Assembly: GCA_934141575.1 (NCBI GenBank)
Contig: CAKPCJ010000027.1
Span: 1 to 16,903 of the forward strand
Direction: 5' to 3'
From: an uncultured Bacilli bacterium
Lineage (GTDB): Bacteria > Bacillota_I > Bacilli_A > RF39 > UBA660
Length of the DNA: 16,903 bases
Position 1 is the first letter of the stretch. Each line of letters starts with the position of its first letter. The notes beneath the pieces are model-generated. The model had not been told where the DNA came from. It was given only the letters and a program-made list of their open reading frames with translations, and made no database searches. Both the position numbers and the translations under genes were made by a program. Of the stretch, positions 1 to 6,886 are shown piece after piece.

Positions 1-567
1 TGTTTCATCTGATGCTGACAATCCCATAGTACTCATTGTTTTCTTTAATGATGCACATTTTTTGTCTATATTTTTTATTTCTATATGCTCTACTATTATT
101 TCAGTTGGTTTTGCTTCTTCGGCTGGCTTTGTTGTTTCTACTGGCTTTGTTGTTTCTACTGGTTTTGTTGTCTCAACTGGTTTTGTTGTCTCAACTGGTT
201 TTGTTGTTTCAATTGGTTTTGTTGTTTCTACTGGTTTTGTTGTCTCAACTGGTTTTGTTGTCTCAACTGGTTTTGTTGTTTCTACTGGCTTTGTTGTTTC
301 TACTGGTTTTGTTGTTTCTACTGGCTTAACTACTATTTCATCTGTTTCTAAAGTTTCATCCATTGTTGAATCATCTATTGAGTCTGTTATCGAACTTGTA
401 TTTTGATCACTATTTTTGGAATTTGCGTTGTAGCATGATAGTAATATAACTATTGATACAGTTATTAAACCTCCTGATATTGCTACTTTTTTATTTTGTT
501 TTAACCATTCTGTAACTTTTTTTATGCCTTTTTGTTTTGTAAATATATTTTGTCTTTGTAATTTCAT
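1..567 (-). CDS. Partial gene: membrane or lipid-anchored protein with VETTKP hexapeptide repeats
   Basis: I do not recognise this gene. An open frame of 189 codons starts at ATG 567 and runs off the left edge without a stop, so the C-terminus is missing. It begins with a basic stretch (about residues 1-27), then a hydrophobic segment (about 28-45) ending in LLSC. Cys45 could be a lipobox cysteine, although the basic region before it is long, so a simple membrane anchor is equally possible. Residues 46-80 are Ser/Thr/Asp-rich. Then come a degenerate unit EIVVKP, eleven hexapeptides (ten VETTKP, one IETTKP) at about 83-148, and a degenerate AEEAKP. The visible remainder (about 155-189) is not repetitive and matches nothing I know. 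The repeat looks like an extended wall-spanning stalk. The start is supported by a purine-rich AAAGGGGGA ribosome site and a consensus promoter. Plus-strand frames over the repeat are shadows. Confidence 0.8.
   Translation of the reverse strand, partial: MKLQRQNIFTKQKGIKKVTEWLKQNKKVAISGGLITVSIVILLSCYNANSKNSDQNTSSITDSIDDSTMDETLETDEIVVKPVETTKPVETTKPVETTKPVETTKPVETTKPVETTKPIETTKPVETTKPVETTKPVETTKPVETTKPAEEAKPTEIIVEHIEIKNIDKKCASLKKTMSTMGLSASDET
106..339 (-). repeat. 18-bp in-frame tandem repeat encoding VETTKP
   Basis: Eleven units of exactly 18 bp lie at 124-321, flanked by one degenerate unit on each side (106-123 and 322-339). Four unit versions differ only by third-position changes, apart from one Val-to-Ile change. 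Two adjacent identical units (160-195) recur 72 bp away (232-267), which suggests block duplication. All units keep the reading frame. Confidence 0.95.
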
Positions 568-620
568 AAAAATCCCCCTTTTTAACTTGAATTTTATCAA
601 GCTGAATTAATTATTTAGGT

Positions 621-649
621 ATACTATCATAATAGTTAATTTTTGTCAA
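621..649 (-). promoter_or_regulatory. Sigma-A promoter for the repeat-protein gene
   Basis: On the minus strand, -35 TTGACA (649-644) and -10 TAGTAT (626-621) are separated by 17 bp. This predicts a transcript start near 614 and a leader of about 47 nt before ATG 567. Confidence 0.8.
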
Positions 650-674
650 GTTTATGTGTGCTATCATATAATAT

Positions 675-701
675 AAAAAGGAAATTATTTCTAATTTCCT
701 T
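675..701 (-). terminator. Intrinsic terminator after prfA
   Basis: A perfect 10-bp stem (678-687 with 692-701) has a 4-nt GAAA loop and is followed on the minus strand by a short T run and AT-rich DNA. The last prfA codons and its TAG stop form the 5' arm and the loop edge. The T run is modest, so some read-through is possible. Confidence 0.75.
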
Positions 702-1746
702 CTAGCTTTCTTTTTTGATCTTCATTTATTAACGCTTCTATTATTTCACCTAATTTACCATCCATGACTCTATCTAAATTCATACTTGTGTAATTAATTC
801 TGTGGTCAGTTATTCTATTTTGTGGATAATTATAAGTTCTTATTTTTTCTGATCGATCTCCAGTACCTATTTTATTTTTTCTCTCGTTTCCTGCTTTTAG
901 TTCTTCTTCATGTAAGAAATGTTCATAAACTCTCGTTTTCAGTAATTTTATTGCTTTTTCTCTATTTTTTATTTGGCTTCTTTCTGTTTGAGAATATACC
1001 ATTATTCCAGTAGGTATATGTGTCATTCTTACCGCTGAATCCGTTGTATTTACTGATTGTCCACCTGCTCCACTACTTCTACAAACTTCTACCTTTATAT
1101 CTGCCTCATTTATTTCAATATCAAATTCTTCTGCTTCTGGCATTGCTAAAACTGTTGCTGTTGAAGTGTGAACTCTTCCTTGTGTCTCTGTAGCTGGAAC
1201 TCTTTGTACTCTATGACTTCCACTTTCATATTTTAATTTTGAATAAGCTCCTTTACCTTTTACCATGAATTCTATTTGTGAAAATCCACCGGCACTACCT
1301 TCTGTTGCTTCTATTACTTCTATTTTAAATCCTTCTGATTCCGCATATTTTGTGTACATTTTGTACAAATCCCCAGCAAAAATGTTTGCTTCATCTCCAC
1401 CGGCAGCTCCTCTTATTTCAACCACTACATTTTTGGAGTCATTTGGATCTTTTGGCATTAGTAATTTTTCTAAATCGCTTGTTATAGATTGCTTCTTTTG
1501 CTCTAAATTTTCTAATTCTTCTTTTGCAAATTCTTCCATTTCTGGATCTTTTAACATTTCGTGTGCTTCTTTTATATCATTTTCAGTATTTGTATATTCT
1601 AAATACTTATTTACTATTTCTTCTAAGTCTGCCTTTTCTTTATTTAATTTCGTTAATGTTCTAATATCAGAAAGATTTTCCTCTTTCATTAGTTCTTCAT
1701 TTAGTTCTTCATATCTTTTTTTTATTAGTTCAAGTCGTTCAATCAT
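691..1746 (-). CDS. prfA: Peptide chain release factor 1
   Basis: This is class I release factor RF1, which reads UAA and UAG in the ribosomal A site and triggers peptidyl-tRNA hydrolysis. It has 351 residues, close to the family's usual 355-360. The codon-recognition tripeptide PAT is at 184-186 (RF2 would have SPF), and the catalytic GGQ is at 228-230 inside SSGAGGQSVNTTDSAVR. The N-terminal 100 residues are the usual helical domain. Start ATG 1746 has a strong GAGGAGG site just upstream, and the gene begins 16 bp after rpoE, so it is probably the last gene of the ywiB-argS-rpoE-prfA transcript. The methyltransferase gene prmC, often next to prfA, is not beside it. RF1 is needed here because prfA itself, rpoE, mnmE and jag all end in TAG. 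Confidence 0.97.
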   Translation of the reverse strand: MIERLELIKKRYEELNEELMKEENLSDIRTLTKLNKEKADLEEIVNKYLEYTNTENDIKEAHEMLKDPEMEEFAKEELENLEQKKQSITSDLEKLLMPKDPNDSKNVVVEIRGAAGGDEANIFAGDLYKMYTKYAESEGFKIEVIEATEGSAGGFSQIEFMVKGKGAYSKLKYESGSHRVQRVPATETQGRVHTSTATVLAMPEAEEFDIEINEADIKVEVCRSSGAGGQSVNTTDSAVRMTHIPTGIMVYSQTERSQIKNREKAIKLLKTRVYEHFLHEEELKAGNERKNKIGTGDRSEKIRTYNYPQNRITDHRINYTSMNLDRVMDGKLGEIIEALINEDQKRKLEGN

Positions 1747-1762
1747 GATTTTCCTCCTCAGA

Positions 1763-2173
1763 CTATTCTTCTAGTTCATCTTCGTCTACTATTACTAATT
1801 CTCCTAAATCATCAGAATCATCTAAATCATCTTCATTTTCTTGTTGATCTATATCTTCTTCTTCATCTGACTCTTCTATAGGCGTTTCTTGTTGTTCTTC
1901 TTCTATTTCTTCATCTTCCTCGATTACTACTTTTACTGAATGTTTTTTTCTTAAATCAAAGTTTCCATTATCTAATAATAAAAACCTTTTATCTGTTGAT
2001 AGGGAAGAGAAAAAATCACCTATTTTATCTTCATTTAAGTTATGACCTAGAATATTACAAACTTCTTTGTATAGGTCAAGAGTATTCATACCACCTTTTT
2101 GATCTTCTAATATATAACTTGCTACATCTATTTCAGATAATAGCTTTAATTCTTCTTTTGTAAAATTTTTCAT
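1763..2173 (-). CDS. rpoE: DNA-directed RNA polymerase delta subunit
   Basis: The delta subunit binds core RNA polymerase in Bacilli-type Firmicutes and affects promoter selectivity and polymerase recycling. Residues 1-80 form the HARE-HTH domain typical of delta (start MKNFTKEELK, then a GGMNTLDLY segment and a DKRFLLLDNGNFDL strand). From about residue 84 to the end (136) the protein is an almost continuous Asp/Glu tail, as expected for the disordered acidic half of delta. Start ATG 2173 follows an AAGGAG site that overlaps the argS stop codon, with only 12 bp between the genes, which implies translation from one message. The stop is TAG. In Bacillus the gene sits before pyrG; here prfA follows it instead. 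Its presence is one of the better taxonomic clues for Bacilli. Confidence 0.93.
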   Translation of the reverse strand: MKNFTKEELKLLSEIDVASYILEDQKGGMNTLDLYKEVCNILGHNLNEDKIGDFFSSLSTDKRFLLLDNGNFDLRKKHSVKVVIEEDEEIEEEQQETPIEESDEEEDIDQQENEDDLDDSDDLGELVIVDEDELEE

Positions 2174-2185
2174 TTTTCATTCTCC

Positions 2186-3796
2186 TTACATTTTTTCTCT
2201 TGCTTCTATTCCTAACAATCCTAGTGCTTTATTAATTGTTATTCGTGTCGCATTAATTATTGCTAATGTCTCTTCAGACAACTCTATATCATCAGTTAAC
2301 ACTTTTTGATTTGAGTAATAACTGTGAAATATACTTGCTAATTCATATATGTAATTTGTTAATATATGTGGACTTCTTTTATTTGCGGCTGTTTCTATTA
2401 TTTTTTCGTAGTCATACAATTTTGTTAATAAGTCATAGCATGACTCAATATTTATTTTATTAAATTTATTTGATATTGCTATATTTTTCTTTTCTGCCTC
2501 TTTTAATATTGAACAACATCTTGCATGCGCATACTCTACATAATAAACTGGATTTTCATTACTTTGTTTTTTTGCTAATTCAATATCAAAATCCATTTGA
2601 GTATCAAGACTTCTCATTACGAAGAAATATCTGACTGCACTTTTACCTACTTCTTCTATTAGTTCGTTTATTGTTATAGCGTTACCAGTTCTTTTGCTAA
2701 ATTTAACTATCTCTTCGCCTCTTACAAATCTTACCATCTGAACTATTTCAGCTTCTATATTCTCTCTTTTTTTACCAAGCATTTCTACTGCGGCTTTTAA
2801 TCTAGGAATGTATCCATGATGATCTGCACCTAAAATATCAATTAGTTTATCATAACCTCTTTCAATCTTATCTAAATGATACGCTATGTCTGGAGTAAAG
2901 TATGTGTATGTGCCATCACTTTTTACTAAGACTCTATCTTTATCGTCACCATACTCTGTTGTCTTTAACCATAGAGCACCTTCATTTTCATAAGTATAGT
3001 CTTTTTCTTTAAGAGATTCTAATGCTTTTTCAACCATACCATTTTTTCTTATTTGTTTTTCACTAGACCAAATATCAAAGTAAACGTTCAACTCTTTTAA
3101 ATCTGATTTTATTTTTTCTAGTAATATTTTTATTCCTATATTGCAAAAATATGTAATTTCTTCATTTAAAAGTGCATCTCCATTTTTATCATACAAATCT
3201 TTGGCTATATCTATTATTTCTTGTCCATGATAGCAATCATCACCTAAATTTGATTCTAACCCACATATTTCTTTATATCTTTCTTTTATTGATATTCCGA
3301 GATTGTTTATTTGGTTTCCACCGTCATTTACATAATATTCTCTTGTTACATCATATCCACTTGCTGATAAAATTCTACATAGTGCATCTCCATAACAAGC
3401 CCCTCTAGCATGCCCTACATGTAGATTACCTGTTGGATTTGCACTTACAAATTCTACATTTATTTTTAGTTGTTTTGATTCCAATTGTCCAAACATTGGA
3501 TCACTATTTATTCTTAAAATATTTTCTAACAAATAATTCTTATTTAAATAAAAATTTATAAAACCAGGTTTTTCAACTTTTATATTTTCAATATACTCTT
3601 CTTTAATTACTTGTGATATAGTTTCTGCTATTTCCATTGGGTTCTTATGTAGCTGTTTTGCAAGTCTCATTGCTATATTCGAGCTATAATCACCATTTAC
3701 TTTATTATTTGGCTTTTCAACTATTATTTGTTCAGTATATTCTATTTTTAATTGTTGCAAAGCAGTTTGAAGTGCCTCTAATATTTTTTTATTCAT
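2186..3796 (-). CDS. argS: Arginyl-tRNA synthetase
   Basis: A class I aminoacyl-tRNA synthetase that charges tRNA-Arg with arginine in the cytoplasm. With the start used here it has 536 residues, normal for the short bacterial form. The N-terminal Arg-tRNA recognition domain covers about 1-85. The ATP-binding HIGH motif is HVGH at 126-129 within SANPTGNLHVGHARG. The KMSKS-equivalent is KFSKRTG at 365-371. The C-terminal DALR anticodon-binding domain fills about 415-536. A longer frame starts at ATG 3811, but that ATG is part of the ribosome site itself (ATGGGAGG). The true start is ATG 3796, which overlaps the TAA stop of the upstream ywiB-like gene as TAATG with GGGAGG eight bases upstream. 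The two genes are therefore translationally coupled. Confidence 0.97.
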   Translation of the reverse strand: MNKKILEALQTALQQLKIEYTEQIIVEKPNNKVNGDYSSNIAMRLAKQLHKNPMEIAETISQVIKEEYIENIKVEKPGFINFYLNKNYLLENILRINSDPMFGQLESKQLKINVEFVSANPTGNLHVGHARGACYGDALCRILSASGYDVTREYYVNDGGNQINNLGISIKERYKEICGLESNLGDDCYHGQEIIDIAKDLYDKNGDALLNEEITYFCNIGIKILLEKIKSDLKELNVYFDIWSSEKQIRKNGMVEKALESLKEKDYTYENEGALWLKTTEYGDDKDRVLVKSDGTYTYFTPDIAYHLDKIERGYDKLIDILGADHHGYIPRLKAAVEMLGKKRENIEAEIVQMVRFVRGEEIVKFSKRTGNAITINELIEEVGKSAVRYFFVMRSLDTQMDFDIELAKKQSNENPVYYVEYAHARCCSILKEAEKKNIAISNKFNKINIESCYDLLTKLYDYEKIIETAANKRSPHILTNYIYELASIFHSYYSNQKVLTDDIELSEETLAIINATRITINKALGLLGIEAREKM

Positions 3797-4173
3797 TATA
3801 TTTCCTCCCATTCAAGGTTATAATTGTAATTTGTAATTTGTCCTTCTATTTTTTGTATATAATTTACTTTTAGTGAGTTATCATTTAAATATATTTCATT
3901 TGTTGTTATTCCTATGTTTAAAAATGTATTATATTTTTTTAATTCATATTTGATAGATATAGATTTATTTTTATCAAATATAAGTGTGTATCTGCTTTCG
4001 GTATTTTCTCTTATCAATTTAACTTCTGTATCTAGTAATATTGTGTTTTTATATTCTTTATCGTAATAAACTATTCTATTATCCTGCTTGATTCCTTCAA
4101 GATTATACACATTTTTCTCTTTGGTATCAATATTTTCAATGATACTTCTTATTTTTACTTTGATAATTCTCAC
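3796..4173 (-). CDS. ywiB: DUF1934 family protein (YwiB-like)
   Basis: A 125-residue protein rich in alternating beta strands, ending in EWEEI. Its size, predicted beta-barrel character and position immediately before argS match the DUF1934/YwiB family, whose function is unknown to me. It has no signal peptide and no catalytic motif I can point to. The start is uncertain. The frame opens with GTG at 4173, but this GTG lies inside the sequence AAAGGTGAG, which looks like a ribosome site itself. The only visible -10 element (4189-4194) would give a leader of about 9 nt. Either GTG is used from a near-leaderless message, or initiation is at a rare codon just downstream. The gene overlaps argS by one base. 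It is first in the ywiB-argS-rpoE-prfA cluster and divergent from the penicillin-binding protein gene. Confidence 0.75.
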   Translation of the reverse strand: MRIIKVKIRSIIENIDTKEKNVYNLEGIKQDNRIVYYDKEYKNTILLDTEVKLIRENTESRYTLIFDKNKSISIKYELKKYNTFLNIGITTNEIYLNDNSLKVNYIQKIEGQITNYNYNLEWEEI

Positions 4174-4188
4174 CTTTTTCTCGTTGAC

Positions 4189-4194
4189 ATTATA
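4189..4194 (-). promoter_or_regulatory. -10 element for the ywiB-argS-rpoE-prfA cluster
   Basis: A perfect TATAAT lies on the minus strand in the 95-bp divergent gap. At 17-bp spacing the -35 hexamer would be GTTTAA, which is poor. Predicted transcript start is near 4182, leaving a leader of about 9 nt before GTG 4173. I could not identify a convincing plus-strand promoter for the penicillin-binding protein gene in the same gap. Confidence 0.5.
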
Positions 4195-4268
4195 ACATAT
4201 TTTTAAGAAATTTAAACTTATATTTTATTTTTTTTTATTCATACTATTACTAATTGGTGGTGATATAG

Positions 4269-6188
4269 TTGAAAAAGCTTAAATTTCTTATTAAAAGTTG
4301 CATTTTTATTTGTATAATTTTTGCTGTTATATTACTAGGATTATATGTATATGCTAGAATTACGCCTAAATTCGATATTAAAAACTCTAATAGTATTGTT
4401 TTATTGGATAATTCTGATAGCGTATTTTTCGAAAGTAATGGTTCTTCTAGCTGGGCTAGTTTAGGTGATATTTCTCCCTATTTTATAAAAGCTACTATTG
4501 CTGCTGAAGATAAAAATTTTTATAAGCATTTTGGTTTTGATTTTTTAAGAATAGTCAAAGCAATGTACGTGAATATTAAAACCGGCTCTAAAAAGCAAGG
4601 TGCATCTACTATTACTCAGCAATACGCCAGAAATTTATATTTATCTATGGATAAAACTTGGAGTAGAAAAATTGAAGAAGCATGGCTTTCTTTTAAAATG
4701 GAAATAGATTATTCCAAGGATGAAATTTTAGAGGGATACGTAAATACAATAAATTATGGTCATGGAAATTATGGAATTGAAAATGCTAGTCAGTTTTATT
4801 TTAATAAAAATTCTAAAGATTTGGATTTAGCTGAAGCATCTATTTTAGCGGGAATTCCTAAATCTCCATCTAACTATTCACCAATTACTGATTTAATTGA
4901 AGCAAAAAAACGACAAAAAATAATTTTGTCTATGATGGTTAAGAATGGATTTATAACACAGAAGGAAGCTGATGATGCATTCAATGAAGAACTCACTTTT
5001 ATTGGTAAAAAAGAAAAATTAAATTTAGATACTTTAATGTATTATGAGGATGCTGTTATGAAAGAGTTAAGTGGTATTACTTCTATTCCTTCTTCTTTAA
5101 TATCAACTGGTGGACTTAAAATATATACAAATTTTGATTCAAATGCGCAAACTATTTTGGAAGAAGCCATCGACAATAATATTTCTGTTACTTCTTCTCT
5201 ACAAGTATCTAGTGTTATCATTGAACCATCAACTGGTAAAATAATTGCGCTTGCTGGTGGAAGGGATTACAACACATCACAATTCAATCGTGTTACCCAA
5301 TCTAAGAGACAAATCGGCTCTACTATGAAGCCCTTTCTATATTACGCTGCACTAGAAAACGGTTTTACTCCTTCTTCTGTATTTAAGTCTGAAGAAACTA
5401 TTTTTACATTTAGTGATGATTCTACATATGCTCCTAAAAATTATGCTGAAAAATATGCTAACAAAAACATTTCTCTTGCTGCAGCATTAGCTTATTCCGA
5501 TAATATATACGCTATTAAAACTCATCTATTTTTAGGTGAAGAAACACTTGTTGATATCTCACAAAGAGTTGGAATAGCTACGAAACTAAATCCTATTCCA
5601 TCTCTTCCTTTGGGTACTATTGAAATAAATATTTTAGATTTATTAAGTGGATATAATACCCTTGCTAATGAAGGGGTTAAAGTAGACAATTATTTAATTA
5701 GAAAAGTTGTGGATAAGTATGGAAATACTTTATATGAACACAAAGATAACAATGATGTTGTTCTTAACAAAAGTCTTGTATTTATATTGAATGAACTATT
5801 AACCGGTACGTATGATGTGAATCTAATAGATGTTTTATCTCCCACATGTGTATCTTTGGCATCATCATTAACAAAAAAATATTCACTTAAAAGTGGGTCT
5901 ACCAATACTGATGTGTGGGCTATAGGATATAATAAAGATATTCTTGTTGGAGTATGGACTGGATATGATGATAATTCTGATGTTGAAGGTAGTGATAGAA
6001 ATATTTCAAAAAGTATATGGAGTTATACTGTGGAAAACTTTTTGTTAGATAAAGACGTTTCTTGGTACGAAATGCCTAATAATGTTGTTGGCGTTCTCGT
6101 AAATCCTGTTACTGGGAACATAGCTACAAATGAAGATAAAAATAAAAAAATTCTGTACTATTTAAAAGGTACAGAACCAACTACTTAA
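4269..6188 (+). CDS. Class A penicillin-binding protein (glycosyltransferase/transpeptidase)
   Basis: A bifunctional peptidoglycan synthase of 639 residues that polymerises lipid II into glycan strands and cross-links stem peptides outside the membrane. One N-terminal membrane segment lies at about 8-28. The GT51 domain (about 45-230) shows EDKNFYKHFGFD at 80-91 with the catalytic Glu80, GASTITQQ at 111-118, and RKIEEAW at 133-139. The transpeptidase domain shows S351-TM-K354 (nucleophile motif SxxK), S410-D-N412 (SxN), and K541-S-G543 (the KTG-type motif). All key residues are present. The start is TTG 4269, supported by a GGTGGTGAT ribosome site just upstream. It is the only plus-strand gene left of the origin, so it is head-on to replication. 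In B. subtilis the class A gene pbpG also lies near ywiB-argS, so this may be its counterpart. Its 3' end overlaps the convergent pilin gene by 8 bp. Confidence 0.95.
   Translation: MKKLKFLIKSCIFICIIFAVILLGLYVYARITPKFDIKNSNSIVLLDNSDSVFFESNGSSSWASLGDISPYFIKATIAAEDKNFYKHFGFDFLRIVKAMYVNIKTGSKKQGASTITQQYARNLYLSMDKTWSRKIEEAWLSFKMEIDYSKDEILEGYVNTINYGHGNYGIENASQFYFNKNSKDLDLAEASILAGIPKSPSNYSPITDLIEAKKRQKIILSMMVKNGFITQKEADDAFNEELTFIGKKEKLNLDTLMYYEDAVMKELSGITSIPSSLISTGGLKIYTNFDSNAQTILEEAIDNNISVTSSLQVSSVIIEPSTGKIIALAGGRDYNTSQFNRVTQSKRQIGSTMKPFLYYAALENGFTPSSVFKSEETIFTFSDDSTYAPKNYAEKYANKNISLAAALAYSDNIYAIKTHLFLGEETLVDISQRVGIATKLNPIPSLPLGTIEINILDLLSGYNTLANEGVKVDNYLIRKVVDKYGNTLYEHKDNNDVVLNKSLVFILNELLTGTYDVNLIDVLSPTCVSLASSLTKKYSLKSGSTNTDVWAIGYNKDILVGVWTGYDDNSDVEGSDRNISKSIWSYTVENFLLDKDVSWYEMPNNVVGVLVNPVTGNIATNEDKNKKILYYLKGTEPTT
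6141..6176 (-). terminator. Terminator of the pilin gene, inside the 3' end of the PBP coding sequence
   Basis: A perfect 8-bp stem (TTCTGTAC with GTACAGAA, 6151-6158 and 6169-6176) has a 10-nt loop and is followed on the minus strand by seven T then ATTTTTA. It starts 4 nt after the pilin stop. The whole structure lies within the last codons of the plus-strand PBP gene, in antisense. It has no T run in the plus direction. Confidence 0.85.
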
Positions 6189-6810
6189 TTGTTAATTTTG
6201 ATGTACTAGTATATTTTGTTCCATTATAATTTAATGCGTACGTTATTTCATATGTCCCTGGTCTATTTTTTATTAACTTACAGTTTTCTTCTTTTGAATC
6301 AACCTTACATGTATATATAAGTGCCGTTCTATAATCTATGCCTGTTTCATCTGTTGCTTTTACTTTATCTATTAGTTTATCTTCAAAATAACTTTCGTCT
6401 GTTGATATGTCTATGTTGCTTGATGATATAATAATTTGTGGCGTAGGTTTGGCTTTGACATATGTTGCTGTTAGTGTTGAGCCCTCTTTTGATACTGTTA
6501 CATACGCATTTTCATCCCATTTTTCATCTGTTAATGGATCCATCTCATTTCCATTTATCAACCCCTCAGACACAAGTGTATTATAACTTACATTTATACT
6601 TCCTGCTTGATTTAGAAATTGTTGCACTGTTTCATTTTGAGTTACATACAGTTTAGCTGAACTTTCAATTTCTTCGACTATTTTTTCATATTCTCTATTT
6701 TTTTTCTTATCTAAACTATTTATAATTGATGGTATTGTTACTGCCATTAATACTCCCATTATAACTAATACAGCAAGTACTTCTACTAAAGTAAAACCTT
6801 TCTTTTTCAT
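6181..6810 (-). CDS. Type IV pilin-like protein with C-terminal Ig-like domain
   Basis: A 209-residue protein with a textbook class III prepilin signal, MKKKG|FTLVEVLAVLV: cleavage would follow Gly5, and Glu10 becomes Glu5 of the mature protein. The hydrophobic alpha1 segment is about residues 6-28, followed by a charged helix (about 34-60). The C-terminal part (about 125-209) has alternating strands ending in a PGTYEITYALNYNG stretch, resembling bacterial Ig-like domains of the DUF5011 kind. Cys168 and Cys177 could form a disulfide. A longer frame starts at TTG 6858, but that TTG is the -35 hexamer. ATG 6810 with AAGGAGAG seven bases upstream is clearly the start. It has its own consensus promoter and terminator. 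No pilus ATPase, platform protein or prepilin peptidase is nearby, so the partner machinery must be elsewhere. It could also be a competence-type minor pilin. Confidence 0.85.
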   Translation of the reverse strand: MKKKGFTLVEVLAVLVIMGVLMAVTIPSIINSLDKKKNREYEKIVEEIESSAKLYVTQNETVQQFLNQAGSINVSYNTLVSEGLINGNEMDPLTDEKWDENAYVTVSKEGSTLTATYVKAKPTPQIIISSSNIDISTDESYFEDKLIDKVKATDETGIDYRTALIYTCKVDSKEENCKLIKNRPGTYEITYALNYNGTKYTSTSKLTIK

Positions 6811-6829
6811 ACATACTCTCCTTATTTTA

Positions 6830-6858
6830 ATAATACTTTTTTTAAATGCGCGTGTCAA
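6830..6858 (-). promoter_or_regulatory. Sigma-A promoter of the pilin gene
   Basis: On the minus strand, -35 TTGACA (6858-6853) and -10 TATTAT (6835-6830) are 17 bp apart. Predicted start is near 6823, a leader of about 13 nt that begins at the ribosome site. The -35 box is one base from the T run of the noc terminator. Confidence 0.85.
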
Positions 6859-6859
6859 G

Positions 6860-6886
6860 AAAAAAAGCTATGAAATCATAGCTTTA
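6860..6886 (-). terminator. Intrinsic terminator after noc
   Basis: A perfect inverted repeat (6864-6873 with 6876-6885) forms 9-10 bp of stem with a 2-4 nt loop, followed by T residues giving a run of seven. The noc TAA stop (6886-6884) contributes two bases to the foot of the stem. It separates noc from the pilin promoter. Confidence 0.9.

Noticed and set aside
106..339. CRISPR array
   Set aside because: The 18-bp units are directly adjacent with no spacers, and they are in frame in a coding sequence.
36..406. Three plus-strand frames over the 18-bp repeat, one encoding a GFVVST-type repeat protein
   Set aside because: They are antisense to the repeat gene, which has a consensus promoter, a ribosome site and a sensible anchor. 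An 18-bp repeat keeps all six frames open if one is open.
1265..1774. 169-codon plus-strand frame
   Set aside because: It is antisense to prfA, Ser/Phe-rich, has no ribosome site and lacks any family resemblance; prfA has all RF1 motifs.
3797..3811. Five-codon N-terminal extension of ArgS starting at ATG 3811
   Set aside because: That ATG is within the GGGAGG ribosome site that serves ATG 3796, and it lies inside the ywiB-like gene end.
4184..4212. Plus-strand promoter for the PBP gene from TTGACA at 4184-4189
   Set aside because: The -35 hexamer is perfect but nothing like a -10 lies 16-18 bp downstream, and it overlaps the minus-strand -10 element.
6811..6858. Sixteen-residue N-terminal extension of the pilin starting at TTG 6858
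   Set aside because: The extension would span the promoter -35 and -10 boxes, and ATG 6810 has its own ribosome site and gives the standard short prepilin leader.
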